A DNA stretch of 11,918 bases from Stramonita haemastoma (GCA_030674155.1 CM060334.1:40173361-40185278); one strand, 5' to 3'. Positions 1-9,318 are shown, numbered from the stretch's first letter. Made by a program: numbers and translations. The notes: generated from the sequence alone by a model not told the origin.

Positions 1-30
1 CAAAACCCAAACAAAACAAAACAAAAAACC

Positions 31-66
<36 letters not shown>

Positions 67-90
67 AACCCACCAAAGAACCAAAACAAA
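1..90. repeat. CAAAA-type A-rich low-complexity tract
   Basis: Irregular CAAAA/CAAAAA units with a few CCC interruptions, on the left edge of the window. Confidence 0.85.
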
Positions 91-614
91 ACCCAGACTG
101 AAATGTGTCAAATATTCATGGACTCTTCTTCCTTTCACCCCAATGTCCATGTGCTTAACTAAGCAGAAGAAAACCTGACAATAAATCTAGCCCATAAATG
201 ACCTACCTACTTTAGATTTAAAAAATGGAGCTCTCATCCTCACCTAACTCTTAAAGGAGTCCCTAGAGCACCATACAAAAAAAACTTGCATGCAGTGGTA
301 TCCTGGCTAAGACCCAAACTGACGAAGCCCATTCCTCCTACCTCACACTGCATGCTGGGTATGTGTCATCATCCTGACCATTAATTTTACCATAGCTGGC
401 CTCCTCGTGTATGCGAATGGTGGAAACAGAGTTGGAAGAGTGCACATAATGATATGATGTGCCTTACACTCTTGACCTCGCTTTAGTTAAGGTTTTCGCC
501 AAAGGACTGGCTAAGGAAATGAGTTGTCAAAAAATACTCAGAAGAAAAAAAATTCTTCATAGTATGGGCACACATATCAGCAACGATTTAAACCCACGTC
601 TTCATATCACGAGT

Positions 615-650
615 AAAAAAAAAAAAAAAAAACAAAAAAAAAAAAAAAAA
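615..650. repeat. Poly(A) tract with a single C
   Basis: Eighteen A, one C, then seventeen A. It could be the tail of an old retroposed sequence, but nothing recognisable precedes it. Confidence 0.85.
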
Positions 651-1025
651 CAGTTAAATCCGCATCGTTGTTTTCTCCTCATCTATTGTGCCAAAATGAC
701 CAGTCCAAAATTATATGAAGAATTCTTGCTAATTTGTGTTCTCTTAATAATCCTACTGTTTTAGAATCAGATTGTTGGGTCATCAAACTTTCTTCCCCTG
801 GTGGCTGTATGTTTGACTTGTGTTCAGTGCAGCTTCGTTCTGTCATGTATTCGTTCTGCCATCAAAAACTAAGTTTAGTCATGACTGGGTCAAATGATGT
901 CTTACATACCATTATGAACAAAGAAGAACTGAGGAACCAGTACATACAAACCTAACTGACCATTACCTATCTTTCTCTCTTGTGCATTTTTCTTGTTGGA
1001 AGTTTAGCCTAACAAAATTTAATTG

Positions 1026-1160
1026 CCCCCCCCCCTAAAAAAACCACAACAAAAACAAAACAAAGCAACCCCCCCCCCCCCCAACAACAAACAAAAACAA
1101 AAACAAAAAACAACAAAAATGCAAATTAACCTCACCCCTAGAAAAAAACAACCCCTAAGA
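1026..1160. repeat. C-runs and CAAAA-rich low-complexity tract
   Basis: Two C homopolymers (1026-1035 and 1069-1082) are separated and followed by A-rich CAA/CAAAA sequence. The C-runs are error-prone for assemblers. Confidence 0.85.
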
Positions 1161-2234
1161 AACAAAACCCCAAAGCAAAATATCCCTTGAGCAACATTTA
1201 TGCATCACGTCCACAATGACCCTTTCCGACAGCCACAAACCTGAGAGCGATGTGCATACACAAAGATACATACAGTTTGCACGTGCATCTGTACAGATAT
1301 ACTCATCTGTAGGTCTCCCTCCACACGCCTATTGCTTCAATCCCGGATTGTCTGAATCGACTGGAAGAGTGACAAGGTCATCAATTATCTACTGATGAAT
1401 AATAAGATAAACCGTGCTGGGGGTAAGGTGGGGGAGATGGGGGCGGGGGGTGGTGTTGAAGTGATTTAATCTCTCCCCCTTCAGGACAACAACAACAACA
1501 ACAAAAATCAGTGTCTGATAATGAACATTGCCAGAATGTGGACCTCATATTCTATAACACAGTTCATGTTTAAACAATTTTATAATATAACCGATTTAAG
1601 ATTAACAAGATTCAAAACTCAAGACAACTGTATTCTATCATAGGACAGAAATGATTTATTTAGTTCCATGTGATACTGTCTGTACTTTTCGTGGATGATT
1701 CTTCTGTTTCACAGTCATATGCACTTGATATTACAGTTCAAGTAGCAACATTTCATAATAATCTATCACTGAGATTAGGGTCTCTGCGAGTCTCTATGAC
1801 TCACCATCAGACGACTGAGTGTGCATTCCAATGGTCGGTGACTTTCAATTCTATGTTCTGCCTATGCAAGCTTTGAATGATAATTATTCAGTAAGTGCTT
1901 TGGGGATGGAAGGAGTCGCTGAGTTGAATAATTTTTGCATTCAAACTCTCGGTCCTCAAACATATTCTTGTCCTTCTAGCAGGAAGGTATTTTCGCATTC
2001 CTAGTTCTTAGGTATTAAGTGCCAAAACAAAAGCTGCACCTCCTTCCCCGGAATCAAAATTTCATAAAAAGTACAGCATTCATGCAAGAGTAAAATTCTC
2101 CTTTTTTTTTTCGCTTAAAGTAAATAAATAGGCCTACACTAAAATTGGTTTCTAGTTCCAAAATAGTAAACAGATGTTACGCAAAAAAATCCGGCTACCA
2201 ACACGCTGCATAAGCCAACATGTGCACTGCATAC

Positions 2235-2325
2235 ACACGGGGACTGGATGTAAAAAAGCACACGAATGCTTATTCCATTATCCTCGATATAAAATAATAA
2301 ATGAATAGATAAATAAATAAATGTG
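2235..2325 (+). mobile_element. Solo retroelement 3' tail (hairpin plus AAAT repeats)
   Basis: CACGGGGACTGGATGTA, an A run, AAGCACACGAATGCTT, ATTCCATTATCCTCGATAT and AAAT tetranucleotides match, motif by motif, the last part of the SINE at 9908-10268. The head and core are absent, so this is a 5'-truncated copy in the intergenic region. Confidence 0.65.
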
Positions 2326-2376
2326 TTACATTATCAACGAATACATACACCTGATATTTATAAGCCCGATACCCAC

Positions 2377-2466
2377 GCCACGCACACACACACATGCACG
2401 CACCTACACACTTAGCCTACACGAACAACACACCCACGCACACACGCACGTACACACACACACACT
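2377..2466. repeat. Imperfect CA-rich tract
   Basis: CACA/CGCA/CTACA units with interruptions, ending in a short pure CA run. A decayed microsatellite. Confidence 0.8.
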
Positions 2467-2741
2467 AAATTGTCAATGAACATCAAGAAGCAATTATTGT
2501 GTAACACCACTGAAAGCCCCTTTCCTGGAGTGGAATACGTAGCACACTAGAAGCCAGGAGTTCTGTGACGGTAGGTAGCGATGATTGTTGTTGGCTGTGT
2601 TTACCATCACATGGTTTAACACACTGGACACCAGAGTTGTGTGCTCATGACTACACAGCAGGTGTCAGGTGTATCAGGACAGCCAGGCCATAGACACCTT
2701 TCCTGGTCTGCCTGTTCAGGTTTGGTGTTCTGCATGTTCAG
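2467..2741. other. Non-repetitive stretch before the minisatellite
   Basis: No gene is visible. From about 2640 phrases such as CCTTTCCTGGTCTGCCTGTT loosely recall the minisatellite unit, so this may be its most decayed left edge. Confidence 0.4.
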
Positions 2742-3094
2742 TTCTCTAATGACTAGCAGTCAGGGTTCCTGATGTATTTTCTACAAGTCTAGCTCTGTGA
2801 CAATAGGCATACAGGTTTCCTGATGTATTTTTAGAATTATTCTAGCTCTGTGAAAATAGGTAGACAGGGTTCCTGATGTATTTTTAGAAGTCTAGCTCTG
2901 TGACAATAGGTAGACAGGGTTCCTGATGTATTTTTGGAAATAGTCTAGCTCTGTGACAATAGGCATAGAGGGTTCCTGATGTATTTTTTTAAAATTAGTG
3001 TAGCTCTGTGGCAATAGGTAGACTGGGTTCCTGATACATACATATATATCTATCTATATCTATATCTATATATATATATCTATATCTATATATC

Positions 3095-3184
<90 letters not shown>

Positions 3185-3640
3185 AGTCTAGCTCTGTGAC
3201 AATAGGAATACAGGGTTGCTGATGTATTTTTAGAACTCTACCTCTGTGGCAATAGGTAGACAGGGTTCCTGATGTATATAGTCTAACTCTGTGAAAACAG
3301 GTAGGCAGGGTTCCTGATGTATTTTTAGAACTCTAGCTCTGTGGCAATAGGTAGACGGGTCCCTGATGTATATAGTCTAACTCTGTGAAAACAGGTAGAC
3401 AGGGTTCCTGGTGTCTATAGTTTAGCTCTGTAACATAAGGTAGACATGTTCCCTGATGTATTTTAAGTTTAGGTCTGTGGACTTTCTATGTATTTTTGTA
3501 GAAATTTAGTTTTGTGAAGACAGGCAGAAAAGTTTCCTGATCCTGCAGGTAGAAACCAGAGAAATGTTTATAAATACAAGTTTAGATCTGTAACAAAAAG
3601 CAGACAGGTTTTCTGATATATTTTTATGTTAGGTCGACAT
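2742..3640. repeat. Minisatellite, ~50-bp unit, decaying rightwards
   Basis: At least a dozen units follow the pattern GTCTAGCTCTGTGACAATAG, GTAGACAGGGTTCCTGATGT, ATTTTTAGAA. Unit starts can be placed near 2789, 2842, 2891, 2943, 2998, 3186, 3236, 3281, 3331, 3375 and 3420. From 3236 the array alternates a 45-nt and a 50-nt variant, giving a higher-order unit of about 95 nt repeated twice. Units beyond 3465 are increasingly degenerate and fade out by about 3800. A TA/TG array splits the array at 3038-3185. No coding sequence is present. Confidence 0.92.
3038..3185. repeat. TA-rich microsatellite passing into (TG)n
   Basis: ATCT/ATAT tetranucleotides grade into (TA)n and then (TG)n ending at about 3183. 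The array interrupts the minisatellite right after GGGTTCCTGAT and is followed by a new unit start at 3186. Confidence 0.95.
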
Positions 3641-3854
3641 GTTGTCGGGTGTGTTTCTTTAATTAAAGTTCAGTTTTGTGATCACAGAGAGAAAAGTTTT
3701 TTGGTGAATTTTCTGGATGTTTAAGTTAGTGACGAGAGAGAGTCTTGTTTCCTGGCTAACTTTTCACTGAAAACTATCGGTTTTTGAAATGACATAATTT
3801 GTAGACATGTTTTTAGGTTTTGTGATGATAGACATAATATGTCTTGATAATTTT

Positions 3855-3860
3855 TTTATT
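3855..3860 (-). promoter_or_regulatory. Candidate polyadenylation signal for DUOX
   Basis: On the minus strand AATAAA occurs about 700 nt after the DUOX stop codon, beyond the CAGC/CAGT and TG arrays. It is the first canonical signal I noticed downstream. In such AT-rich sequence the hexamer also occurs by chance, so transcript data are needed to assign it. Confidence 0.3.
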
Positions 3861-3888
3861 CACTTCAAATTCAGTCTGGTAATGCATG

Positions 3889-3945
<57 letters not shown>

Positions 3946-3966
3946 GTGTGTGTGTGCCTGCGTGCT

Positions 3967-4019
<53 letters not shown>

Positions 4020-4110
4020 TCATTCGTGCGTGCGTGTGTGCGTGCGTGCGTGTGTGTCTTTGTGTATGTGTGTACGTGTGCGTGTGTGCGAGTGTGTGTC
4101 TGTGTATAAT
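3889..4110. repeat. Long (TG)n and TGCG-rich microsatellite
   Basis: Two long TG runs (about 3889-3942 and 3969-4010) are followed by imperfect TGCG/TGTG sequence. If the DUOX 3' UTR extends this far it would be transcribed as CA repeats. Open frames through it are artefacts. Confidence 0.95.
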
Positions 4111-4295
4111 ATGTCTGTGTGAATATTTCAAGAAATTCTGTATCACACCAGTCCACCAGTTCTGAAAAAACAGGTGGACAGACAGAACCTTTTGGAGTAT
4201 TGTCTGGTGGAAAGCCATCAGTCTTGTATGAGTGGGTCGGTGGGCATGTTTTTGTTTTTGTATGTAGCAGTTGTATGTAGCAGACTGGTGCGGCC

Positions 4296-4553
4296 AGCCA
4301 GACAGTCAGCTAGCCAGTCAGCCAGCCAGTCAGCCAGTCAGCCAGCCAGCCAGTCAACCAGCCAGCCAGGCAGTCAGCCAGCCAGGCAGTCAGCTAGCCA
4401 GTCAGCCAGCCAGCCAGTCAGCCAGCCAGTCAGCCATCCAGCCAGTCAACCAGCCATCCAGCCAGTCAGCCAGCCAGTCAGCCAGCCAGCCAGGCAGCCA
4501 GCCAGTCAGTCAGTCAGACAGCCAGCCAGCCAGTCAGCCAGTCAGCCAGGCAG
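4296..4553. repeat. Degenerate CAGC/CAGT tetranucleotide array
   Basis: About 260 nt of the tetranucleotides CAGC and CAGT in irregular order, with CAGG, CATC and CAAC variants. The array abuts the DUOX stop codon, so in the mRNA it forms the first part of the 3' UTR as TGGC/TGAC repeats. The plus-strand Ser/Gln/Pro open frame here is a by-product. Confidence 0.93.
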
Positions 4554-4676
4554 CTAGAAGTTCTCGAAGTGGTGGTGGAAGGAGGTGCCCTTGAAGCGGT
4601 TCATGGCGTTGCAGGCTTTCTCCACTGTCAAAGTCATGGGTGGGGGGCCACAGCTGAACACTCCTATCTGACCCAC
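4554..4676 (-). CDS. DUOX: Dual oxidase (DUOX), terminal exon with stop codon
   Basis: The exon encodes 40 residues plus TAG, from [20 protein letters not shown] to HHHFENF. The FSCGPP motif is the last NADPH-contacting loop of NOX/DUOX enzymes, and the family ends at a conserved Glu-Asn-Phe C terminus, so the protein end is complete and of normal length. The acceptor is AACACAG before GTG (upper edge 4676). It lacks a good polypyrimidine tract and is followed almost at once, upstream in the transcript, by a long TA/TG microsatellite. The stop codon (4554-4556) is immediately followed in the mRNA by a TGGC/TGAC repeat, so the 3' untranslated region opens with satellite-like sequence. The frame is intact and the gene appears functional at this end. 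Confidence 0.93.
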   Translation of the reverse strand: MGQIGVFSCGPPPMTLTVEKACNAMNRFKGTSFHHHFENF

Positions 4677-4695
4677 CTGTGTTCACACACCGCAA

Positions 4696-5152
<457 letters not shown>

Positions 5153-5740
5153 GAGTGGAGGCAACAAGAATTCGCTATGCTCCACACGAGTGCGGATACT
5201 AAAGGCTGTAGCAATTACAGAGCAGTCCCCTTGATAAAGCCACACAAGCAAAACACTTCCGATCCTCCTAAACAGAATGAATAATAAAGCGGAAAGAGAG
5301 ATGTCTAACTGTCAGGCAGGGTGTAGATGTGGAAAGGAACACCAGACATGGCTTTTGGTGCTTCAGACAGTGTTAGAGAAAACTAGAAACACTGAAGATG
5401 AGGCATTCATAACTTTCGTAGATTATAGCAAGACTTTTGACAGTGTCAAACATCACAATCTGTTTATGATCATAATAGAATGGGATTTCCAAAGCATCTG
5501 GTCTCGCTCATAGCAGATTTGCATTTAGATCAGAAGGCAACCATCTGATGGAATGGTAAGCACTGTGAATTCTTTTATATGAAAAAGGAGTCTGTCAGGG
5601 TTGCGCACCGTCCCCGCATCTTTTTAGCACATATACCAACTTGATCATGAGAAGGGTGGATACATTGATGATAGAGCACTCTTGGCCAATGACAGAAACA
5701 CAAGAAGAATTCTCTCTAGAATCCATACAGAGCGAACCGC
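5153..5740 (+). pseudogene. Decayed LINE reverse transcriptase fragment (RTE-like)
   Basis: Pieces of a non-LTR retrotransposon reverse transcriptase can be read in order on the plus strand across frame changes. KGCSNYRAVPLIKP is near 5201-5240, in a different frame from what follows. LLNRMNNKAEREMSNCQAG is near 5263-5320. Motif A, FVDYSKTFDSVKH, is near 5415-5450. GVCQGCAPSPHLFSTYTN, the RQG-type motif, is near 5590-5640. YIDDRALLA, the YxDD catalytic box, is at 5661-5687. At least two frameshifts and an in-frame TGA near 5547 break it, and the segment normally lying between the GxxQG region and YxDD (a few dozen residues) is deleted. The wording is closest, from memory, to RTE/BovB-type LINEs. 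It is a dead 5'- and 3'-truncated copy within the last DUOX intron, opposite in orientation to the gene. Confidence 0.8.
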
Positions 5741-5927
5741 CACGATCCCTTTTTTTTAATTGACAAAATTCAGTTTGCTAACACAAAACTGTATCACAAG
5801 CACCATCATGAAAGTAGTTAATTTGTCCTCAAATCTCGCTTGCTCTTTTCAAATGAAGTATTTAAAAAAACAACAACAACCAAACCAATGCTGATATAAT
5901 GGAACATGTTCTATAAAATTATGCAAT

Positions 5928-5931
<4 letters not shown>

Positions 5932-5994
<63 letters not shown>

Positions 5995-6014
5995 GGGGGA
6001 GGGAGGGAGGGAGG

Positions 6015-6074
<60 letters not shown>
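5932..6074. repeat. (GA)n with central G-run and GGGA repeats
   Basis: (GA)n, then about 16 consecutive G, then GGGA repeats (about 5983-6018), then (GA)n again up to the GAACTC hexamers at 6075. The plus strand is a pure polypurine tract with four or more G-runs. Confidence 0.95.
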
Positions 6075-6078
<4 letters not shown>

Positions 6079-6098
6079 TCGAACTCGAACTCGAAAGG

Positions 6099-6104
6099 TT
6101 TATT
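6099..6104 (-). promoter_or_regulatory. AATAAA signal of the nested element
   Basis: AATAAA on the minus strand lies 7 nt before the GAGTTC tandem and about 230 nt after the ORF's final stop. Its position fits the end of a transcribed unit. Confidence 0.45.
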
Positions 6105-6330
6105 CATGAAAAAAGGCCATTGGCCCATACATGAAGGGGGTTGCCGAATAACGATAACGATAATTGGTTTAAGCTTACACACGACGCTACTCCAAGCCAT
6201 GGAAACCACAGCATTGATTAGTAATGTACATCGAGACACAAACTCTTTACTGTCCAGATATGTTACGGCATTCCGAGCCTTTCTTTCGTCCAGTCTTTGT
6301 CACAAACACACCCTTAGGTCTAGGCTAGGC

Positions 6331-7227
6331 CTAGCCAAGAGACTGCTGTAATAGGTCTCTAAGTGTCGCTAAGTCCCTTGAAGCACACGATAGGGTCTCC
6401 GTGTGTAGTGTGTTCTGGATACGCTTCCCATTCCGCAAACTGGCGAGTTTGACACGTTCCTCTTTTAGCATGTTTTTCTCTTGCTGTTTGACAAACCAGT
6501 ACACACATACTGGCTCAGTGTCTGGTTGGCATGGGCACTGGATCACAATGTCGTCTGACTCACACGTCACAATATCTTCACCGTCTGAATGATGTAGCAC
6601 GGATTTTCTAAAGTGTGTATTTCTTTGTCTGTCTCTTAGCCTTCTCTGTACGGATCTATCAGTTAGAGTAGCCACGTACTGTTTGACATTTCTTGTGTCG
6701 AATGCACCAACAATATTATCATTGTTCACCTCAGGCTGCAAAACACACATATCAGCACAGTCACTACAATCTCACATACAGGGAGGTTCTAAATCAACCG
6801 ATGATGGCAACTTAACTGATGTTTTTGTGTTGATGTCCTGTGTGTGTGTTGTTGGTAGGTCTATTCCATGTGTATCTACACATGCTGTATTCCCCTGTTC
6901 TACTCCACTGTCAGGCAGACTCGAGGCACTGAAGACACAGTCACTTTCACACACAACACTTGCCTGCTTCTCTTTATGCTTTCGAGACCGTTCAACATCT
7001 CGTCGTCTTTGAGAAAACGATTTTTTCCTGTAGTACTGTGCTTGTGTGCTGCGATTCACTGTTGGATCCGCCATGTTGGTTGACACTGTTGTGTCCACTG
7101 GTTTCAGTCGCAAGACAAAAACCACGCTGTCCCCTTCTCCTGCCACTTTCCAGCTGGAAACTGCATTGTCGGTCAGCAGGGCGCCTAAGGTCCTCTCCAC
7201 AGCCGCTGGAAGTCCAGTAACTGGCAT
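6331..7227 (-). pseudogene. Unidentified nested ORF with one in-frame TGA
   Basis: I do not recognise this protein. A 298-codon frame starts at ATG 7227-7225 (an in-frame TGA lies about 30 nt upstream) and ends in TAG at 6331. It is broken only by TGA at 6774-6772, codon 152; both halves are in the same frame. Residues 1-45 look globular (SWKVAGEGDSVVFVLRLKP). About residues 58-85 are strongly basic (YYRKKSFSQRRRDVERSRK), followed by a Ser/Thr-rich stretch. Around the stop is a Cys cluster (PPCM-stop-DCSDCADMC) resembling part of a metal-binding site. The second half has TDRSVQRRLRDRQRNTHFRK and a hydrophobic VCVYWFVKQQ. It lies wholly inside the last DUOX intron, on the same strand. CGA to TGA would give the stop by one transition. 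A small intron is possible (GTTAAG to TTTTGCAG, phase 0), but the frame continuity argues for one original ORF. I suspect a multi-copy mobile-element protein; function unknown. Confidence 0.6.
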
Positions 7228-7298
7228 TTTTGAATGAATTTCTAGTTTTACTGCTGCTCACAGAAAATGTACGCCCTGTCGCTTCACTTCTCGTGACC

Positions 7299-7576
<278 letters not shown>

Positions 7577-7595
7577 AGTCCATCCCGTGGTTTAC

Positions 7596-7724
7596 CCCAG
7601 GGTGACTGGTGGCCAGTGACATGAACAATTCCTCGAACTGCGGCCTGCCGAAGTGAGTCACTGCCCTCAGCCCCGTGAACAGACTCTGGCCTTCGATGCG
7701 TTGGAAGTGACGTTCACAGATGTA
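7596..7724 (-). CDS. DUOX: Dual oxidase (DUOX), penultimate exon
   Basis: The exon encodes 43 residues, from [19 protein letters not shown] through [12 protein letters not shown] to SHPG. SLFTGLRxxTHFGRP is the DUOX version of a segment that all NOX enzymes carry just before the last NADPH-binding motif. The acceptor is CTGCAG before TAC (upper edge 7724), preceded by a T-rich stretch. The donor is CCTGGG|GTAAAC (lower edge 7596). Both junctions are phase 0, and joining to the 4554-4676 exon gives [15 protein letters not shown], which matches the family spacing without a gap. A GACA tetranucleotide array begins within 20 nt of the donor on the intron side. No stop or frameshift is seen. The preceding exon, of roughly 50 residues, is not visible. 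Confidence 0.92.
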
Positions 7725-7799
7725 CTGCAGACACACAGTACATCCCATTCCATTTCTTTTCATTTCGTTTTCATGCCTTTAGGAAGCTTTGTTAGGGCG

Positions 7800-7931
7800 T
7801 ACGTATGAATATCATTTCAGTCATGCTGACCAGTGAGTAGTATGTTGAATTATGTTTAGTTTATTTTGTTGTGTCAATCAGTCCATGTGACTTTTATGGC
7901 AATGAATAATTTCTGATTCTGATTCTGATTC
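7800..7931 (+). mobile_element. LINE-like 3' end with (TTCTGA)3 tail
   Basis: A T-rich segment ends with TTTTATGGCAATGAATAAT followed by three TTCTGA hexamers plus TTC (7911-7931). This matches the general form of a 5'-truncated non-LTR retroelement. The left boundary is uncertain and no coding sequence remains. Confidence 0.5.
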
Positions 7932-8042
7932 ACTTCTCCCATTTTTATTGGTACCCCCCGATCCTTGATCAAAGCCAGAGACCTCCTCGTGTTTCAGGTG
8001 TCTGAGGTGGGCCTCATGTCCCAATTGTGAGGGGTACACATT

Positions 8043-8367
8043 GGGGGCGGGATAGCTCAGTGGTCAGAGTACTCGCTTTCCCCCCAGCCAAGTTAAGCAG
8101 CATCGAGTGTGGTTACTAGTTGGATGGGTGACCGTTTCCGCGCCTTGGCTTCAGTACCGTGCCCCTAGTTCACCCAGCTGTAAATGGGTACCTACCCTCT
8201 ATAGGGTCAGGGAAGGTAAAGCAGCGAGGGGAGGAGATGGGTGCCGCCCTCAACATACTGGCCCCTAGAGAAGCTGAGCTCTCTGATGCCTGGCTCCCCT
8301 ACGATCACATTGGTTATGGGACACCTCTACCTTTTTACCTTTACACATTGGAAACTTCTGATTTGTG
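8043..8367 (+). mobile_element. Chimeric tRNA/5S rRNA-derived SINE
   Basis: The first 45 nt look like the 5' half of a tRNA, with an A-box-like TAGCTCAGTGGTCAGAG (8053-8069). In place of the tRNA 3' half follows a 5S-rRNA-like block: AAGTTAAGCA (8090-8099), then GGTTACTAGTTGGATGGGTG and ACCG (8111-8134), matching the box A, intermediate element and box C of the 5S internal promoter. The body downstream includes CAGCTGTAAATGGGTACC near 8180 and ends around 8367, but the 3' boundary is not clear. 5S- and tRNA-derived heads are known separately and in chimeras such as vertebrate AmnSINE1. The order here, tRNA part first, is inferred from this single copy. Confidence 0.65.
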
Positions 8368-8509
8368 CACAGCTTGAAACAGTATCAACGATTAGAACGA
8401 GCAGCTGACTCTCTAAACCAGAGAATGTGAACAAGATCTTTTCTTCTTTGTTTTTATGGTGAGTCATTATATGGGCAATAACATGGCACTAACATCAGCT
8501 TCATTCACT

Positions 8510-8700
8510 GAATTGGGTCTGCGGTCTAGCAGTAACGCTTTCACCGAGAAAGGAAGTAAAGGCTGGATACTTTTTATTGTTTTTAATTTTATACCACTTT
8601 AGGTCACAGCAGATTTCTCTGCGTGAAACTCGGGCTGCTCTCCCCGGGGAGAGCGCGTCGCCACGAGTGCAGCGCCTACCCATTATTTTTTTCCCCTCAG
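8510..8700. mobile_element. SINE debris: plus-strand head joined to minus-strand tail
   Basis: About 8513-8560 resembles the tRNA-like head of the second SINE type on the plus strand (GCGGTCTAGCAGTAACGC). About 8585-8690 matches the 3' part of that type on the minus strand (GCTCTCCCCGGGGAGAGC, GTTTCACGCAGAGAAATC). These are two truncated insertions in opposite orientation, or one rearranged copy. Confidence 0.5.
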
Positions 8701-8754
8701 GGATGGTGTTTAAACACGATACCTGTGTGCATGCTTGTTTTTTATAATTAATTT

Positions 8755-8997
8755 TTGTCATCTGCTCCTACCGGCACACGATGGCCTGATCTTCTGAAAG
8801 GCGGAACGGGGGTTTAAGGTGTGTGCAAGATGTTCTGCGTGCGTTCGCACACGGGGCCTCGGTTTATAGTCTCATCCGAATGACTTTGACAGTTCGATTT
8901 TTTCGTCAAACTGGGAAGAAAGGGCGAGGCTGGGTACGAACCCAGAAACTCACGGTTTACTTGTTGGCAGGCGAACGTCTTAACCATCCTGTCACCT
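8755..8997 (-). mobile_element. tRNA-derived SINE, same family as 9908-10268
   Basis: The minus strand has a tRNA-like head (GATGGTTAAGACGTTCGCC; B box GGTTCGTACCC at 8942-8932), the CGGATGAGAC core at 8878-8869, AACCGAGGCCCCGTGTGCG and GGCCATCGTGTGCCG near the 3' end. It matches the 9908-10268 copy through the core but lacks the hairpin tail, stopping near AGATGACAAAAATT. Confidence 0.72.
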
Positions 8998-9044
8998 TCC
9001 TTCCTTCCATGTTGGAGCCTGATAATTATGATCTCCGTTAAACT

Positions 9045-9318
9045 GAACTTTTTACCCCATCCACAAGACCTTGACTAGTGGTCTGGGTGCTGATCTTTTC
9101 GATGACACAATAAACCGAGGTCCTGTGTACAAAACACATTAAGTGCAGGTAAAAGAACCCACAGCAACGAAAGACTTTTTTCTCTGGCAAATGTTCTGTA
9201 GAAAAAAAAAGTCATTCTCAAAGAGAAACAAATACACAATCATGCAGACAGAAAAAATAAAGGGTAGAGCTGCTCTTGTGATGACTGGAAAGCATCCCGA
9301 TTTTCACGCAGAGATCTC
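9045..9318 (+). mobile_element. SINE fragment, second type, cut by the gap
   Basis: The plus strand reads CACAAGACCTTGACTAGTGG, ATAAACCGAGGTCCTGTGTA and GTAAAAGAACCCACAGCAAC in the order seen in the 10490-11070 SINE, and then runs into the N gap in its 3' part (TTTTCACGCAGAGATCTC). The tRNA-like head is missing or unrecognisable. Confidence 0.65.

Larger units (their letters stand above)
91..2234. other. AT-rich stretch without recognisable genes
   Basis: Apart from the low-complexity tracts listed, I see no domain-bearing frame, RNA gene or clear mobile element on either strand. The longest open frames (about 60-100 codons) have no recognisable composition or motif. It lies downstream of DUOX and is most simply intergenic. 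Confidence 0.6.

Noticed and set aside
459..2004. Small plus-strand frames of 60-100 codons in the left part
   Set aside because: No recognisable motif or composition, and frame lengths are what AT-rich non-coding DNA gives by chance.
2742..3640. CRISPR-like array
   Set aside because: The units are head-to-tail without unique spacers and the genome is eukaryotic; it is a minisatellite.
3807..4218. Cys/Val and His/Thr-rich open frames through the TG arrays
   Set aside because: They are translations of (TG)n/(CA)n with no other content; the frame simply stays open in the repeat.
4174..4594. Ser/Gln/Pro-rich plus-strand protein of about 110-130 residues
   Set aside because: It is the CAGC/CAGT array read in two frames, and it runs antisense into the DUOX terminal exon.
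5906..6351. Arg/Glu- and Ser/Leu-rich frames over the GA arrays
   Set aside because: GA and CT dinucleotide repeats give endless open frames; no codon bias or motif outside the repeat.
6772..6774. TGA as a selenocysteine codon
   Set aside because: The Cys-rich context is suggestive, but I saw no SECIS-like structure in the 3' sequence, and a single C-to-T change explains it more simply.
8090..8140. A 5S rRNA gene
   Set aside because: Only the internal promoter part resembles 5S; the 5' half is tRNA-like and the flanks match a SINE.
8159..8377. 72-residue plus-strand frame
   Set aside because: It lies wholly within the chimeric SINE body.
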